Made by a program: the position numbers and the translations under genes
Notes under the pieces: generated by a model
What the model was told of the DNA's origin: nothing
What the model saw: the letters and a program-made list of their open reading frames with translations, nothing else
Databases searched by the model: none
DNA from: Ectocarpus siliculosus
Taxonomy: Eukaryota > Sar > Phaeophyceae > Ectocarpales > Ectocarpaceae
Length of the DNA stretch: 64,000 nucleotides
NCBI GenBank assembly: GCA_000310025.1
Contig: FN649726.1
Span: 62,001-126,000, forward strand
Direction: 5' to 3'
In this document: piece after piece, positions 32,901 through 46,034 of the stretch
How positions within the stretch are numbered: position 1 is the stretch's first letter
How the letters are laid out: each line of letters starts with the position of its first letter

Positions 32901-35900
32901 ATGGAGGGGGGACACCTGTTTGGATCGTTTTTTTTTCTCTCTGTCCATGCACGTGTCCGTGTGTCTTTCTTCCTCTTGCTTGGGCTACCATCTGGTACTT
33001 TGGCTCCGAAACGTTTGCGCCCTTGATTGATGCTTCGCGCGGAATGCAAATATTCGGGCATGTCTCGCACCGAGAGGGTTGTTTGGCCACCATTTACTAT
33101 CTTGTTTTTGTTATTCATTGCGTTTTTTTGCTCTGCACGACTCTCCTCCCCCTTATGCATCGTGCCACTTTTGATGTCTCTGGCGATTGTTTTGTTGCCT
33201 CGGTGACGTGGAGGTGGCCGGTAGGAGCGACAGATTGACGTGGCTAAGGGACGATGGGAAAGGCACGAGGGTGAACCGAAAAAATATCATAGAGGCGGTC
33301 GACAAGTCTCTCAAGAGGCTTGACACCGACTACATCGACCTTCTTCAGGTGCGGCGTTATTCTTGCTTGTTTGTGGGTGTTTATTTTCGTCACGCGCGTG
33401 TGCCTGGGTACCTACACATGCCTGGATGGTGCAGCTTGTACTTTCGCCGCCTCTCGAGAGGCTTATCCTCGACGTCATTTGACCTACGAACGGGCATCAA
33501 TTGTATGTTTTCATGTTTGTGTCTTCGTCAAGCTGGGCCGTGGCCGAAGCTTTACGCGAGTTGCGTGCGTACTGTTCATGTGCAGCACATTTTTTCTCGG
33601 ACTTGGCGATTTCCTTTGTTTTTCACGTGGTCGGACGCACAGTTGGCCATGTATTGGTGTCCTCGATCCAGGGTTGAACCCCGAGGACATTGATCGAACT
33701 TCCCCAGGCGACTGTTTGCCGTTCCCCCATCACGCGAGGTCAACGCCGGTTTATCATGCGAGGGTTGACCCTCACCTTTCCTCTTTGACCCCATTCGACC
33801 TTCGTTCCTCTATTTCTGCCTGTCGACGTTGGTCCTCCAACGAGGTGACAGATCCACTGGCCGGACCGTGCGGTGCCTTTGTTCGGGGCCAACGAACGCT
33901 ACGACGTTGCGGTACGAAGATGAGCCTCGTTTGCCACCGGCGGGGGGTGTACTCATAGTCGTGCATGCCGTAGTCGTTAGACCATTGACCTCGTTTCCCT
34001 ACAAAGCCGGGACGGAGCACGCCGGGTTCTCACCGGACCAGGCTCTCGCATCACCAAACGCGAAGCACCGTGAGGTATTCGGCGAGTCGCATGAAGGGTG
34101 CGGTGCATCCTGCTAAGGGTTTTAGGCATCGTGTGCTTACTTCTTTGCGTACGAATGACAGCTGCGTATGACTTGAGTTATTTTCTGGTGCTTTCACTTC
34201 AGAGACTGTTGTAAGCACGGTGTAACTGCCTCGAGGGTGCTTGGCCAATTTAATACAACGTGGTGCGATCATCCCCTTTGCGCGGAGTGAGGGTTCTCGA
34301 CCCCGCACAACATGATCTACTCGATCACCGTTATGGTTGCCGCAAAACAAATTAACAGAGGCAAAAAAAAAGCTGTAACCTGGTTGCCGAGCTCACGAAG
34401 TGATCGGCCTGTTTTTCAATATCGCTGCCAAGCGACGAATACCCAACCCCGATGGCAAACACCGGGGGGGGGGGTTGGGTTTGTCACGGGGGGAGAGTAG
34501 AGACTGTATCGTTGTGTGGTAGAGGGGGGACTGCTCATCCTCCTACATGACGAGCTCATGGTTGTGGGTGGGGGAAGGCGCGGCTTTGTGGCCTTGGTAT
34601 CCCCTGCGTTCTCCAAGCTGTGGTTTCTGACGAAACTCCGTCTCTTTGTTTGTCTGGCGTTGACGGTGTTCGCCGTTCTTGGCCGTGACGACGGTGATGG
34701 CGGTGTTGACGGTGTTGATTGTTAACCTCTTGTCTCTTGTCTCACCTCGAGCAGAAAGAACAAGATGACGACACATCCTTCGAGGAGCAGCTGGAGGTCA
34801 TGGACGAGCTTTGCCGGGCAGGGAAGGTAAGAGCTCTGGGGGGGGGAGTGATTGGCTCTGCTCTCGTTTGGATGGTGGGAAAGAAGCCATGTTTTGTCTC
34901 ACGAACCCGAGCCTCCTTGGCGGCGTGGCGTTCATGCAAGTGAAATTGTGTTGGCGTTGGATAAACCATGTGCATCGTTTCGCCTTTTGTGTTTCGTCTT
35001 TCGAAATCTTCGAGTTTTTGCGGTGGTGAGGCTTCTTCTTCCCTGGATCCACCGCTGTTTCCGAGGAGTTGTGTTTCTGTGTGTCTTCCCGTGGTTCACT
35101 AGCGAAGCTTGCCGGCCGTCCTGTGGCTGTTGCTCTTGTTGCCACGGCCGCTGTTGCCGACGCGCCTGTCGCCGAAGGTTCGTGCAATCGGCACGAGCAA
35201 CGACACTCCGTATGGCATCACCAAGATGGCGCAGCTTGGCGAGCGATTGGGCTACCCACGAGTAGCTTCGGTGCAGGTGAGGACAGCTCCAACGCATGCA
35301 TATGCGGCACCGTGGTAGAATTTGTTGCGAGTTCGTTAACCTGGCCCCCTTGCTTATCTCGGTAAAGCTTGGCCTCGTGTGAAGTGTTTTCTTTCCTTTT
35401 TTTGTTTTGGTTGGTTTTCTGGATTTTTTTCACTGGGTTTCGTGTAGAGGTGCCACAAGGGCTGGTTCCTTGAAGCACCCCAATCAGAAGGAAGTCGGGC
35501 AAGTCTATGACATCCCTCCTGGGATTCCGTCAAAGCGTTCGGTTGTTTTTCCAGCGTCGTCTCAACCGCCCTGAGTGATTTTCGTTTTTTTGCTGCATGG
35601 GCGGCGCCTCGAGCCATCCCACCTCGTCGAAGGCCTACTGGTATCAATGAATCGTCTCCGTTGACGGGGGCCGAGTCCCTCCCTTGTTGTGGTGTCTTCG
35701 TCTGGGGGGGGCGGGGGGCGATGAGTTTATGAGTTGCCCAGACGCGGATGCCCCCCTCTATTCGGCCTCTCCGTCCGGCTTCGCCGTCCACTCACACGCT
35801 CTCCGCGACGACCACATTTCACGTGCGGGTTGGTTTCTATTTTTGCCTCCATTCTCACCCCTTCCGATTCAACTCGAGCCCGCTTTCCCACGCGATACAC

Positions 35901-38070
35901 TACGCCCGGATGTGAAAAGAATGACCGCTTCGTTTTCCGGATCAGTGCCATGTTCCCCCTCGGTCGGCGAAATCACCTTATACTTCCCCGTTGGCGTGAA
36001 TATCGCCCCGAAGTGGTTGTGACCACTGCCGTCGTCCTCAATTTGTCCATCTGGCGTGTGCTCACTTCGACTTTCTCCCCCCATGTGTTCGGTGTGATAA
36101 CACTCGTGCGTCGGTGTGCAGAACAACTACAACATGCTCTCCCGCGCGGATGTGGAGCTGAGCAGCATGCCGGAGACTTGCTCGAGGGCGAACGCCGATG
36201 TCAGCTACCTCGCATACTCTCCGTTGGCCGGCGGGTATGTTGTTGTTGTCTACGTCGCTACGGTCGCTGTTGTGAATATGTTGCACTTTGCGACACCGTT
36301 CATTGGTATTCTACTGTTGTTGCCGAAGTCTGTGCTTAAGTTTCTTGCGTTGGCAGTCATTGACATCATTCGACTTCCTGTATACCTTGGCTACCCATGT
36401 GACACTTGTTGATGCTTGTTCACTCGGTGCTTTGGTTGAATGCAAAATCGGATAGTTGCGCTATTGTTGTTCACCGGAGCATCAAGTGGGGTCGTGTCAG
36501 CCCATGTGCCCATACTCTCAAAGGAAACGGGTGCGCATGACACGCGCCTGGTGGTATCTGCTTTCCGGGGATTCCCGGAACTCGTTGCCGCGGGGGGGTA
36601 CAGGCCGCAGAAGTGCGGTGGCACGCAATGCACCTCTGACAATGACGTAGGTGGATGTTGAAGCACCCTAGGCGATCGGGCCGCTGGGAACATGCATGTT
36701 TGTTCGCAATCACTCCCAAGCACACAGAAGTTCATGTTTATAAGCCTCCCCATCTGCTGGCCCGTTTTGCTGAAGAATACCCCGTGGTCAATGGTCTAAC
36801 CGCTATGGCGTGCAAAACATGAGTACGCCCCCCCTCCCCCCCCCCACCCGAACGCGATGCATGCGTGACTGTCCATGACGCTGGCTGCCCCCCCCCACAA
36901 CCCAGGGTATTGAGCGGCAAGTACTTGGATCCTGATGTGCCAGTCCCCGACGCCCGGCTGAACAAGTTCCCGGGGTACTATGCCCGCTACAGGACGCCCG
37001 AGTGCATCGAGTGCACAGCTAGATACGCCAAGATTGCCGCTGACGTGAGTGAGCCACCGACGTCTTCACCTTGGTGTTGTCGTGCAATGAGTCAACACAA
37101 CACACCACAGCTGTCGTAGTTGGTGATGTCGCTGCTGTTGTTGTGGTTTTGGTCAGTACTGTGTTCTTTTTTGCAGCTGCTGTGTTTACGTAGGTTGGTG
37201 GAATTGTTGTGGCCGCGAGGGTCGGTTTCTAGGTGGAGTATTCTTTGCCACGTGGCTGCATGTGTCAACGTATCGTGATGGAGTCGGTGTAGTTGATGAT
37301 GATGAAGTGGGGTTGTTGCATGATTTCGCGTTCACTCTTACCTTGCAACCCTTCCGCGTAAGGCCATATGGTTTTTCTTGGCGACTTTTGCTGCACAACA
37401 CACCCTCGTCTCTTGTGTGATTATTTCGTCGCGTTTGGAAGAGTTTCGAAACCAAGCAACGGCAGTAGCTGTGGCGATGTGCTCAGGTGTAATGTGTCTT
37501 CCGCCTTGTGTTCTTGCTTTCGAATGCCCCCGTGTTGTCCGTTCGGAACAGATCGGTCTCACCCCGGCGCAAATGGCCCTGGCTTGGGTCTACTCGCGCG
37601 AGTTCATCACGTCGACCATTGTGGGTGCGACGACCATCGAATCGCTGAGAGAGAACCTCCGGGCGCTGAACTGTCCCGTCACCGAGGAGGCCCACGAGAA
37701 GATCGTTGCGGTTCATGAAGAGTGAGTAATAGCACAGGGTGGCGGAAGTACCTCATTTGGTCTGTGATGTTGTTATTGTGCTTTGGGTGATGGTGTCAGG
37801 TGTTTTGCCCGAGCCAACAACGCAGACTAGTTTTTTTGCGTCGCCAACGAGCGCTACTTTTTGTTCGGTACACTTTTTCATTGTCGCAAAAATTATTGTT
37901 CGCCGAAATTCTTGGCAAATCTGTCCCTTCCCTGACACTGCTGTGGCACCAACTGTCGTTTCTTGTCTCGTTCGGGGAGCAGGTTCAGAGACCCCACCAA
38001 GACGAAGCGAGAGTTGCTGCCCAAGTTCGTCTTCAACAGCAGCAAGCTGCCGCCGCTAGAGAGAAATTGA
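29966..38070 (+). CDS. Tas-type aldo/keto reductase with organelle-targeting-like N-terminus, 11 exons
   Basis: Exons 29966-30126, 31754-31892, 32393-32509, 33214-33348, 33852-33911, 34755-34826, 35178-35276, 36122-36234, 36906-37044, 37552-37721 and 37983-38070 join with consistent phases to 430 aa. The mature region from residue 55 (YSRLGKSDLVVSKACLGTMT WGEQN) is collinear with bacterial Tas-like reductases. It keeps the AKR tetrad D101, Y106 (DAAEMYP), K139 (VVVATK) and H186 (IHWPDR), the late NADPH-contact region (VGATTIESLRENL) and LSGKYLDPD. AKRs reduce carbonyls with NADPH; the substrate is unknown. Exon 1 is separate, basic and hydroxylated (MRTAAACLGASLSLYAVPSR GF...) and ends in a serine run from an AGC repeat, so it is probably a plastid or mitochondrial targeting exon. 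All introns are GT-AG; several hold repeats (SINE-like at 33.9 kb, a non-LTR tail at 36.8 kb, a tandem duplication at 32.0 kb). The last exon gives a 28-residue C-terminal tail. Confidence 0.93.
30091..30123 (+). repeat. AGC trinucleotide repeat in reductase exon 1
   Basis: About ten AGC codons, one interrupted by AGT, encode a polyserine run at the end of the targeting exon, just before the donor at 30127. It is a likely length polymorphism outside the enzyme fold. Confidence 0.85.
32015..32266 (+). repeat. 145-bp-period tandem duplication inside reductase intron 2
   Basis: Two copies (about 32015-32121 and 32160-32266) of a segment containing GAGGAGAGTACTGACGCAAA and GGGCGGTTACAGCCCCTGG, separated by a short unrelated spacer. 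They differ at a handful of positions. The copies lie wholly inside the intron 31893-32392. Confidence 0.85.
33941..34475 (-). mobile_element. SINE-like dispersed element, copy 1 (in reductase intron 5)
   Basis: Collinear with 61697-62304 over about 540 bp, and with a 5'-truncated copy at 54674-54925. Read on the minus strand, it ends GTCAATGGTCTAACGACTAC, then GAGTACACCCCCC, an oligo-C tail. The same tail closes the non-LTR remnant at 53.2 kb. The other end carries GATGGCAAACACCGGGG. No protein is encoded. Size, oligo tail and shared 3' end suggest LINE-dependent retroposition. Confidence 0.65.
36779..36848 (+). mobile_element. Non-LTR retrotransposon 3' tail fragment (in reductase intron 8)
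   Basis: CGTGGTCAATGGTCTAACCG, followed by GAGTACG and a long C-run, matches the 3' end of the remnant at 53.21-53.27 kb in the same orientation. Only about 70 bp remain, as expected for extreme 5' truncation. Confidence 0.6.
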
Positions 38071-38851
38071 GCCCCTCGTTGAGACCAGGAGGAAGTCAGC
38101 ACGCAATATTTGCCCTTGTGATCGAGGCCTCGGAGCACCTTTTACAACGGAGGGGCGTGCTCGATGCTGGTGGTCGTGTGACCCCGCGTCTCGGTTTAGA
38201 CGGAGCACCGTTCCTTAAGAAGTTTCCCTTCCTCCACCTTGAGTGCTTTTTTCCCGATGGAGTCTTTCTTGACACCTGTTTCGCTGTGGCAGAGGGGTGC
38301 CTGGGGAGATTGTCGAGATGCCGAACGTCGTTGATCGGCGGGAGGAGGATCGCTCCTTTGTCTGATTGCGAAAGTGCCCGTTGTCTTGTGCACCATCGGA
38401 GTGTTCGGGCGTTCATTAGGTGGATGTGCCCGTGCAAGGCAAACCCAGCTCAGCAGTTGCCTTCCGTTGAGCCCAACTACTGTGAGGGGAGGGGGTATAA
38501 GTATGCCGATTGACGAATTATTCCGACATTATTGCTGCGTGCCCGCCCTGCTCTGGCATGGCCTTGTCGCCAGTCTGGAGAGTCGTCACATGTGCCACCA
38601 ACAATAGAGTTTTCTTGCCGCGAACCAGACTTGTGAGAGCCGGCGAGGCTTGAAAGACTTGGCCAGCATGACTTTGTTCTTGCCGCTGTATTTGAGGCCA
38701 AGATAGGCCGTAGCCGCTGCTGCTGCTTCAGGGTCCGCATGAACGTGCCTCACGTAGTTGCAACAGATTTTCGGAAATCTCAGCGTGAGACACTTGATCC
38801 GTGTCGTGTAGATCAGTGGGTGTGACAGCAGTGCATACTCTACAGCATCAG
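38071..38851. other. Reductase 3' flank and sulfotransferase A upstream region
   Basis: No gene recognised. The stretch before 38852 shares no visible similarity with the region upstream of the second sulfotransferase copy (52277 onward), so the two genes do not share a promoter. Confidence 0.5.
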
Positions 38852-41800
38852 ATGGTCAACTTGGTATCCCCGAGCGTCGCGGCCGTGCTGCTGGTCCTGT
38901 GTGCTAGGGCTTCACCAAGGGATGCGAAAAAAGTGACATTTGCAGAAGCGATAAACCTGTCGACTGTCGGAGATGAGCAGCAACAGGCGGAGGAGACACA
39001 AAATGCATCAACTGAGATTCCCAGTTTTGAACACGGTAAGAACCAGTGGTTGCCGCTGGCGTGTCGGCGATGATTGGCATTGGCTTGCTGTACCGACGTC
39101 GCAGAGCATGTAATTGTTTTAACCAGAACTTCCATGCATTGCGCCTGCCTACTACAGCCGCAGCACCTCAAATAAAAGGAGAGGGGGACCGTGCTCACCA
39201 CATCAGGTACATATCTGTCGTTTCCGAGCGTCACAGCGGCTTCACGTGGATGACTAGTTTTCTCTGGGAATACTTTCGAGACAAGGATGTCATGGTCACC
39301 CCAACGCTCTGCACATGGAAGGTTTGTTCCGACCCGTGTTCGTCCCTCCGACGATGATTGTCATACGGCAGTTGGCGTGCTTGTGACGTCGGGTTTGTCG
39401 TTGCCATGATGAGGCCATGTCAAGCTCTTTGTGGACGGCAGCAGCACCGGCAGCAGCAACGCGTGCTGCGTGAGTACGCCATCCGCGAAGAGGGAGAAGA
39501 CCAAATCGTTGGCAACTCTTGTTCCGTACGCGCGTCGACGCCTAATACTACAGCAGCCAACCTCGTCGGGTCCTCGCGAACGGCGACAAGGCGTGGTGAC
39601 ACCAACCAGAAGGGAATTTGTCTCGCAAGGGAGTCGAACTCGACACGCTCGGACAAAATTCTGATCGTCAAGCTGATTTAAGGCACCGCCAGATAACGGC
39701 ACCGTACACCATTTTATCCTTCCAAGTTTCGTCGCTGGGTTTGCCGACGGAACTATTGTACACGTTTCCGACAGGTTTTCCGGAAGATACTCTGTACCAA
39801 ATCACGAACTTGAACATCGGAGGATGGGCTTGTACAATGCGCTACTGATACACTCCTCGAGGTTTTGCCGCAGGATCTTCTTTGGTACAAGTGGCTTTGT
39901 CGTAGCATGATCTTCTTGACATGGCATTATTCTCGCGGAGGCGTTAGTACCTCCGCTTCGTCTCGTTTGTACTTGGGCTGTGTTTTCTTTTACGGCAAAC
40001 GCACCATTGGTAATGCCTAGGTCGACACCAAAACCAAACACGTTTTCACAAGCAACCCGGTAGAAGCTCGCGTGGTACGGGGGCAAGTAGCAGGGTGGCG
40101 GCACCCTCTTGAAACCCATTTTCCTCGCAGCCTCTGCGTGTGTATTCAGTTGTTGATATTCCCCGTCTCCGCACACACGTACACTCTTCTTGTTGTCGTT
40201 CAGCACTGGTTCCAGGATCGCATACACCAAGACGTCCAAGATGGCAAACGCCCCTGCCGAGGAAATCAACAGTGCCCTGCGTGCTTAGACACCGAACACA
40301 CCCTCGTGGTTGTCATGTGGCGGAACCCGTACGACTGGATCGGCGGGATGCATTCCAACCCGCACCATGCCAAGGTATCGAACAAGCGCAACTACAGACT
40401 TGGATGGGATGATGAATCGGTAGCTGGCCCATGAAGCAGAATGTATTGAGTTGGGATATTCAGAATGTTCTGTTCACTAAACAAGGACACACGCAGGGCC
40501 CGAGAACAATACCGCAGCCCGAAGACCGTGATAGAACCAGAAAATATCGACGTGTACTCTAGTCTTCGTACAGAACAGGCTGCCACTGAACAACTACCCG
40601 GCATGTGGTGCGGACTCAAAAACCGACAATATCTCTGCTCTTGAGGATCAAACCTTGAAAGAGAACCTGCAGCGGACTCGTGAAAAAGAGGCCGTGATAT
40701 CCACCCCCCTTGCTCTAACCGCGGGGGAGCTGCTCAGGCACATCGTGGAGTACAGGACCTGGAGCAGTTCATGACAATGCCGTGGATAATGGGCCCAGAG
40801 GTGAAGAAAGAGCCCGCCGTGTTCATTACCCAGACGTTGTCCATGGAAGTCCACCTCGTCATGTAAATCCGGCTGTTTCTTGTGGCTGGTGCTCTTGCCA
40901 AGGATCTGTCTATCTGTGTGATAATGTGTTGTTGTTGCGGTTGTTGCTATTGCCCTCGTGGTTGTCATCATCGTCGTCCTCGTCGTTTTTTTGTTTGTTT
41001 TTGCTGCGGCCGTGTTGTTGTGTCGGTGTGTGTTGCTGTTAGTTTTCCTACATTTTGGTCTAATTTCCCCTAACTTACAAAAGCTGTTGTTTGCAATGTC
41101 TACCCTGGGGTCTACGTGTAACTGTTCTTTGTTTGTATTATAGTGAGTTATCGCAAACGGTGCTCAACAACACGCTCGAGTAAGGTTGACTCGAAGCCCC
41201 GGCCATATTTTCCGCGTTATCCGCTCAGATATCCGGTTCGTTCATATTTGGAGCCCGCATGGGTTCACCACGGTTGTCGGAACATCCAACCGGTGAAGTC
41301 AACAACAACCGAATCGTCATGCTGTACCGCCTCCGTGAAAATGAAACAGAAAGAGCAGCGCGCGAGGAAAGACGCTTTGGTCAAGGCCGAGGAGGAGGTG
41401 AACTCTCGCGCGCGCCCCTCCGAGAACACTTCTCGTTATTGGTCCTAGACTATTCGGAACAGTGCCACGAATCGGGCCGTCTATTGAACCAACGATCCAA
41501 CGTCGTGGGGCCGCTCGCTGAGCGAATGGATGCGACATGGTGCCTTCATCGTGAGACGAAAAGAGGGGAGACGCAATGCATACATGGAATTCGTTTACAT
41601 CATTGGTCGGCGATCCTTGCTTCTGACCAAACTGCGGCGCCTTGTCGCGTTGCATCCCTTTCGTCGGGGTTCGTGCCTGTTGAACTCCTCCAGCTTCCGT
41701 GCATCGACAACTTCCTGCCGAACGAGGTGCTGCCGTGCAAGGAGAACGGCAGGTCATCCATCTACGAGCTAGACCGCGACGGACGCGCGTACGGAAACAT

Positions 41801-43352
41801 CTACGAACTGAGGAAGGTGAATGCCAAGCGCTACTGGTGTATCTGTAAGACACAACGTCGTTTCACGATGTTCTCGCTTGGTATCTTCGCGGTCCAGCTT
41901 AGGTTATGTTTAAGTCATTTTCTGCTCGGACCACCGATGGCTTTGATTCGGGTTTGTTTACCATTGTTTTGACCCCTCATCGTTGTTTCAGAATACCATA
42001 CACAGAGGATGCATGTTGCTATGTACTATCTAGGGTATCTTTTCCTTTTCGCTTGTTTTGGTACCCCTTGCTGCATGCGTGGGGTGGACTCAGGCCAAAA
42101 TCCTTGACTTCAACGCTGTCGAGACCTGGGTACCGTTCTACGAGAAGGTGGTGTACGAAGACATGCTTGTCGGGCCAGGGCTCAGGGATTGGCTCAGGTC
42201 GCTCGAGACAAAGTGAGCTTCACCCAGAACAAGGGAAACACGTATTCATTGCCGAGTTTCTCTTAGTATAGGAAGCGTCTGCTTGGTACCCCGAGAGCGA
42301 GAGAAAAGGCGCCGTACGTACGCCGTAAGATTTTCTCTGCTGGTGCTGCTGCCGGTGGGTCCGCCGGTGGTGCAAGCTGTAGACTATTGAGACCGCGTGG
42401 TGATATTTCATTGCTGTCGCCGAAGCCGACCCTCTGCACGGTGGGGTGCGGAGTTGGCTTCAGGAAAGCACTCCTTGTACAGTCGCATCGGATACCACGG
42501 AGCAGCGCGTTCCGCCGTACACATCAACGTCCCGTCCGACCATAGCTCATTGATATTGTCGCCGCTGGTTTCGCTTGTGCCCAGGTATGGCCTCGTTGGG
42601 AACTACATGGATGTTCCGGACAACGTTCTTCAGACAAACATGGCACGGTTGTGGAGCAACATGTACTACACGAACAGGTGAGTGAGAAGGTTCAACCCCC
42701 TTTTCCATCCTTCGGAGATTCTCTAGGGGCACATGGACTATGTATGTAGGTGCAGGTGCATCTTGCGGCTCATAGTGATGTAGGGAGTCATTCTTCAAAA
42801 CCAAGGCGGACAAACGGAAGTAGGCGTGGAACGGTCCTTGGCAGACGCGATACCTACACTGCGGGTGTATGGTGGCGGTGGCGCCTTTTCGAACATAGGC
42901 GTTGTGTGAACACAACTTGGGGTGCAGTCCGTCAATCATATCCTGCAAAGGCGTACATCAAAATGGTTTACTCAATCAAATCTCTCAGCGGTCCGGATCG
43001 TCTCCTCGCGCCCCTACGCCTAGATGCGAAAGACAAAATGGCCGGCTCAAGATGCAACGAAGTGATCGCTCTTGTGTTTACTCTCTACGGGACCAGTGAC
43101 ATCCAGTTCGCCTCGTCGTGTTGTTATTCCATCTCACGATGCTCTCCTCTTACCTGCCTCGTCTGGACAATACCGGCCACAAACAAACCGTGATGAAGCG
43201 AGCATTGCGCGCCGAACTGCACTATGGGCGGTGTGACGGGAGCCACAGCTGTGGAAGCCCTGCACCAGATGTGGGACGAGGAGCTAGAGAGTGGGATCGG
43301 GTACAACAAAGTTGATGTGCAGGGCAAAGCGGAGAAGAACCGCGATGTATGA
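38852..43352 (+). CDS. Sulfotransferase-family protein, copy A, 8 exons
   Basis: Exons 38852-39035, 39164-39321, 40204-40374, 40738-40800, 41694-41816, 42094-42212, 42585-42677 and 43199-43352 join in phase to 354 aa. An N-terminal hydrophobic stretch (SVAAVLLVLCARA) suggests a signal peptide or Golgi anchor. RYISVVSERHSGFTW (residues 76-90) sits where sulfotransferases have the 5'-phosphosulfate loop. VVVMWRNPYDWIGGM (149-163) matches the 3'-phosphate-binding strand with R-x-P-x-D. FMTMPWIMGPE and EVLPCKEN...SIYELDRDG, then DWLRSLETKYGL and VPDNVLQ, fit family order. Such enzymes move sulfate from PAPS to carbohydrate or other acceptors; in a brown alga cell-wall sulfated fucans are a natural guess, not shown. 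An extra exon in 41.15-41.69 kb cannot be excluded: a frame continuous with exon 5 stays open upstream in both copies. GT-AG introns throughout. Confidence 0.85.
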
Positions 43353-43672
43353 CACTCTTCGCCAAGACATCATCTAGGCATAGGCAGGTGTAAAGCGGGG
43401 GCGGTGGGATTCTGTTCTAATAGGGGCAGACGGGTGCTTCGCAGGTCCGATCGTTTTTTTTGTGTGTTATTGCCATTGGTTCTGGGAGCAGTTTACTGAA
43501 TCGTATCACTTGACGTTCTCCGTATTACGGTGGTCACACAGACGGTAGTTCGTGGAAGATATTTTTTTTAGTGTGTGTCTCCCACCATACTTAGCGGTTA
43601 TTGTCTTCGAGTTTTAGAGGGAGAAAAGGGTTCAGCGATCCCTTTCCTCTTGCTCCTTGTTGTGTACCGTAT
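38852..43672 (+). repeat. Left arm of a ~4.8-kb inverted duplication
   Basis: The segment is repeated in reverse complement at 47390-52276, including every exon and most intron sequence. Similarity begins at the start codon and fades in the 3' flank near GGGTTCAGCGATCC...CCTCTT (about 43650). Exons are nearly identical and introns carry small indels. Confidence 0.88.
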
Positions 43673-45330
43673 CATGCGTCCCCTTCCACCACATATTTGC
43701 GAATTTTTACTCACGAGAGAGTTTATAGTCTAGCAACAAGCTCCTGCATAGGCTTTTGAGCTTACTCACTAGATCAGGGATGGGTGAACGTAACCTGTTC
43801 AGGGGGGATCACCGCTGTTTCGGGTAAGGTTGAAGACATTTGGTATTCTACAGATCGTAGCTGTGCAAGTTTCTGCCGTCGTAGCAATCGCAAACAACAC
43901 CGCAGCCGTTGATGGCCTTCCTATACCTGGTTCAACGGATGGACACGAAGCGTTCTGTGACAAGACACACAATGGCAACACTTTTTCCTTTGAATGGTGA
44001 GGGCACGGGACCATCACGGGTAGCACACGAGCTGTCAGTGCGTGTCATAGGGGCGCACCAGCGAGACGTGCCAGGACGTACTGGAAGCCCATGAGGGTCC
44101 ATCAAGTCGTCTCTCAGGTCGAACCCCTATGACGTTCCGCGAAACGAGGGTCTCCTACAGGCCCGCATGGTCGCCGTCGGGCGGCTTGCTGGCTTTTCTT
44201 TGGGTTCCATGGCAGAAACTGAAGCACCAGAGGGGCGTACAAAGAGGGAAACATCACCGAACAGGGACACTCCAAATCAAAACCACACCTTCCACCAATA
44301 TTTCCTAGCCCTGAAGAGCTTACGTTAACGGCGAAGTGAAACCAGGGGGCAGCTAGTTCACCTTTGCAGCGCTGGGCGACACGCTTCGGCGGCTGGCCTG
44401 TCCATGCCCCGATGGACCTGGAAAACTGAAGGGTCGACGCGCTGCGCTTTCCCCCTAGAGTCGTGAGAATTTGGAAAGAAGGACGAGAGCTCGCACCTAT
44501 CCACCATCTTCGCGGTTTGGACCACTCCTTCAGTGAAGGTACAAACACCGTGTTCCCGCGCCCAATCGGCACACGTGTAGCGTTCGACGGACTCATGAAA
44601 ATTCAAACTCGGCGGGATCGAGGACCATGGCATCCACTGCGGGCGTTGTCGTAGCACGTGAAGCAGCCGGTTGAGACACACCCAACAGAGACCCCATGGG
44701 GGCCTCAGTAACCGTCTCTGGCGGCGCTATCGGCACCGTTGGGACAGGTTCGACGGCAGGCTCAGGTGTCATAACGGCTGGCGGCGCTCGTGTTTGCCGA
44801 CGATAAGTACTTGCAGCGGCAGCTGCATACGGAACGCGTGGGGGAATGGACAAGTCGGGACCGAAACCGTAGTTCACATCAGGCTGAGGTTTTTTCAGCA
44901 GCAGCGGTTGTTCTGCGACGCGCGGGTAAAAATCAGTTCCGAGGGATCAAGACGATGCGGTTGCAACGGAGAGGTCGAGTGTGGCCGCAATGAGTTGGTG
45001 GCATCCAAACGATCAGATTGGGAGCCGGTGGCGACAGTTGCGGTCGTAGGAGACATGACAGCGGGCAACCGAGAGTTTTCGTCCGTGGCCTGTGTGTCAT
45101 GGACAGGGAGCGCAAAATGCAAGTTGTAGCCGTGTTGGGCCGCGCAGACAGTCCGGAAACCGTGGCGGTGGACCTATAAAACAGTCTCAGCGGAGACGCA
45201 GCAGGAGACACCGAAGACTGGCTCACCGGCACAGCGTCCTGCTATATATGGGTTGCAGCAGAGATGTCCCCAGGCGCAGCAAGTACGGAGTGTTCGGTGC
45301 AAGACCTTGCACGAGCGTCCGCAAGGTGTC

Positions 45331-45915
45331 TCAAAGGTCCTCCCGCGTTGACGGCAGGAAACACACCATGACAGCAGGAAACACACGAACGACGAATTCT
45401 CCTTCAGGAGCATCAAGGTCGTCAATCCTCATCCGAGGCCTGTGTTTGCGAAAATCCGCAAAATCGTCGGAAGTGAGGGGTAGCCCACACAAAGCCGTTC
45501 CCTGGCTCGGGGGCGCCAGCCCACTCAAACCAATGCCAGGCGTGGTTTGTCCGGGTGATGCGTGACCTGTCCCTCGGATCAGATACACACCAACGTCCTC
45601 GGGGGACGTCAAACTACTGTTACCGTTCATGTCGGCGTCAGTAGGCTCGACCGGCAGGCGAGACAGCATGTCAACACTACCATCGGAGGCACCTAATCGG
45701 TATTCCAACGTGTAGCTGTAGGCCTCAAGCAACTCAAACCAGCGTTGGACGCGGGGGTTGTGCTCGCTGATTTTTGACAAACTTCCCAGCGCCTTGTTGT
45801 CGGAATAGAAGCGGAAGTGTGTGCCACGAAGGTACTCGCGGAGACGATTGATTGCCCACACAACGGCCCCTGCTTCGAGGTCGAGAGCGGTCCAGTTTCG
45901 TTCAGCGTCGAGCAC
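45331..45915 (-). pseudogene. Ty3/gypsy RNase H domain fragment
   Basis: LDAERNWTALDLEAGAVVWA, then FRFYSDNKALGSL (catalytic-region DNKAL) and NPRVQRWFELLEAYSYTLEY, followed by GASDGSVDMLSRLP, are the conserved steps of gypsy RNase H and its exit motif. The frame is open for 194 codons but has no RT ahead of it; its first codon is GTG. It is dead as a polyprotein. Confidence 0.85.
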
Positions 45916-46034
45916 AACTCTGCCAATGAAAACGGTCGGCCGTATGGCAACTCATCCGCGGGTCGGCGGTTCTGTCCACATCGTCGTCGGTAGAACCCAA
46001 AATAGGTCCAGGCACAGAGCACTTCGTCGCCAAA

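Noticed and set aside
41259-41693. Upstream extension of sulfotransferase exon 5 as one long exon
   Set aside because: The frame is open in both arms but contains compensating out-of-frame indels and lacks family similarity. The CTCCTCCAG acceptor at 41693 gives a better exon. A small extra exon is still possible.
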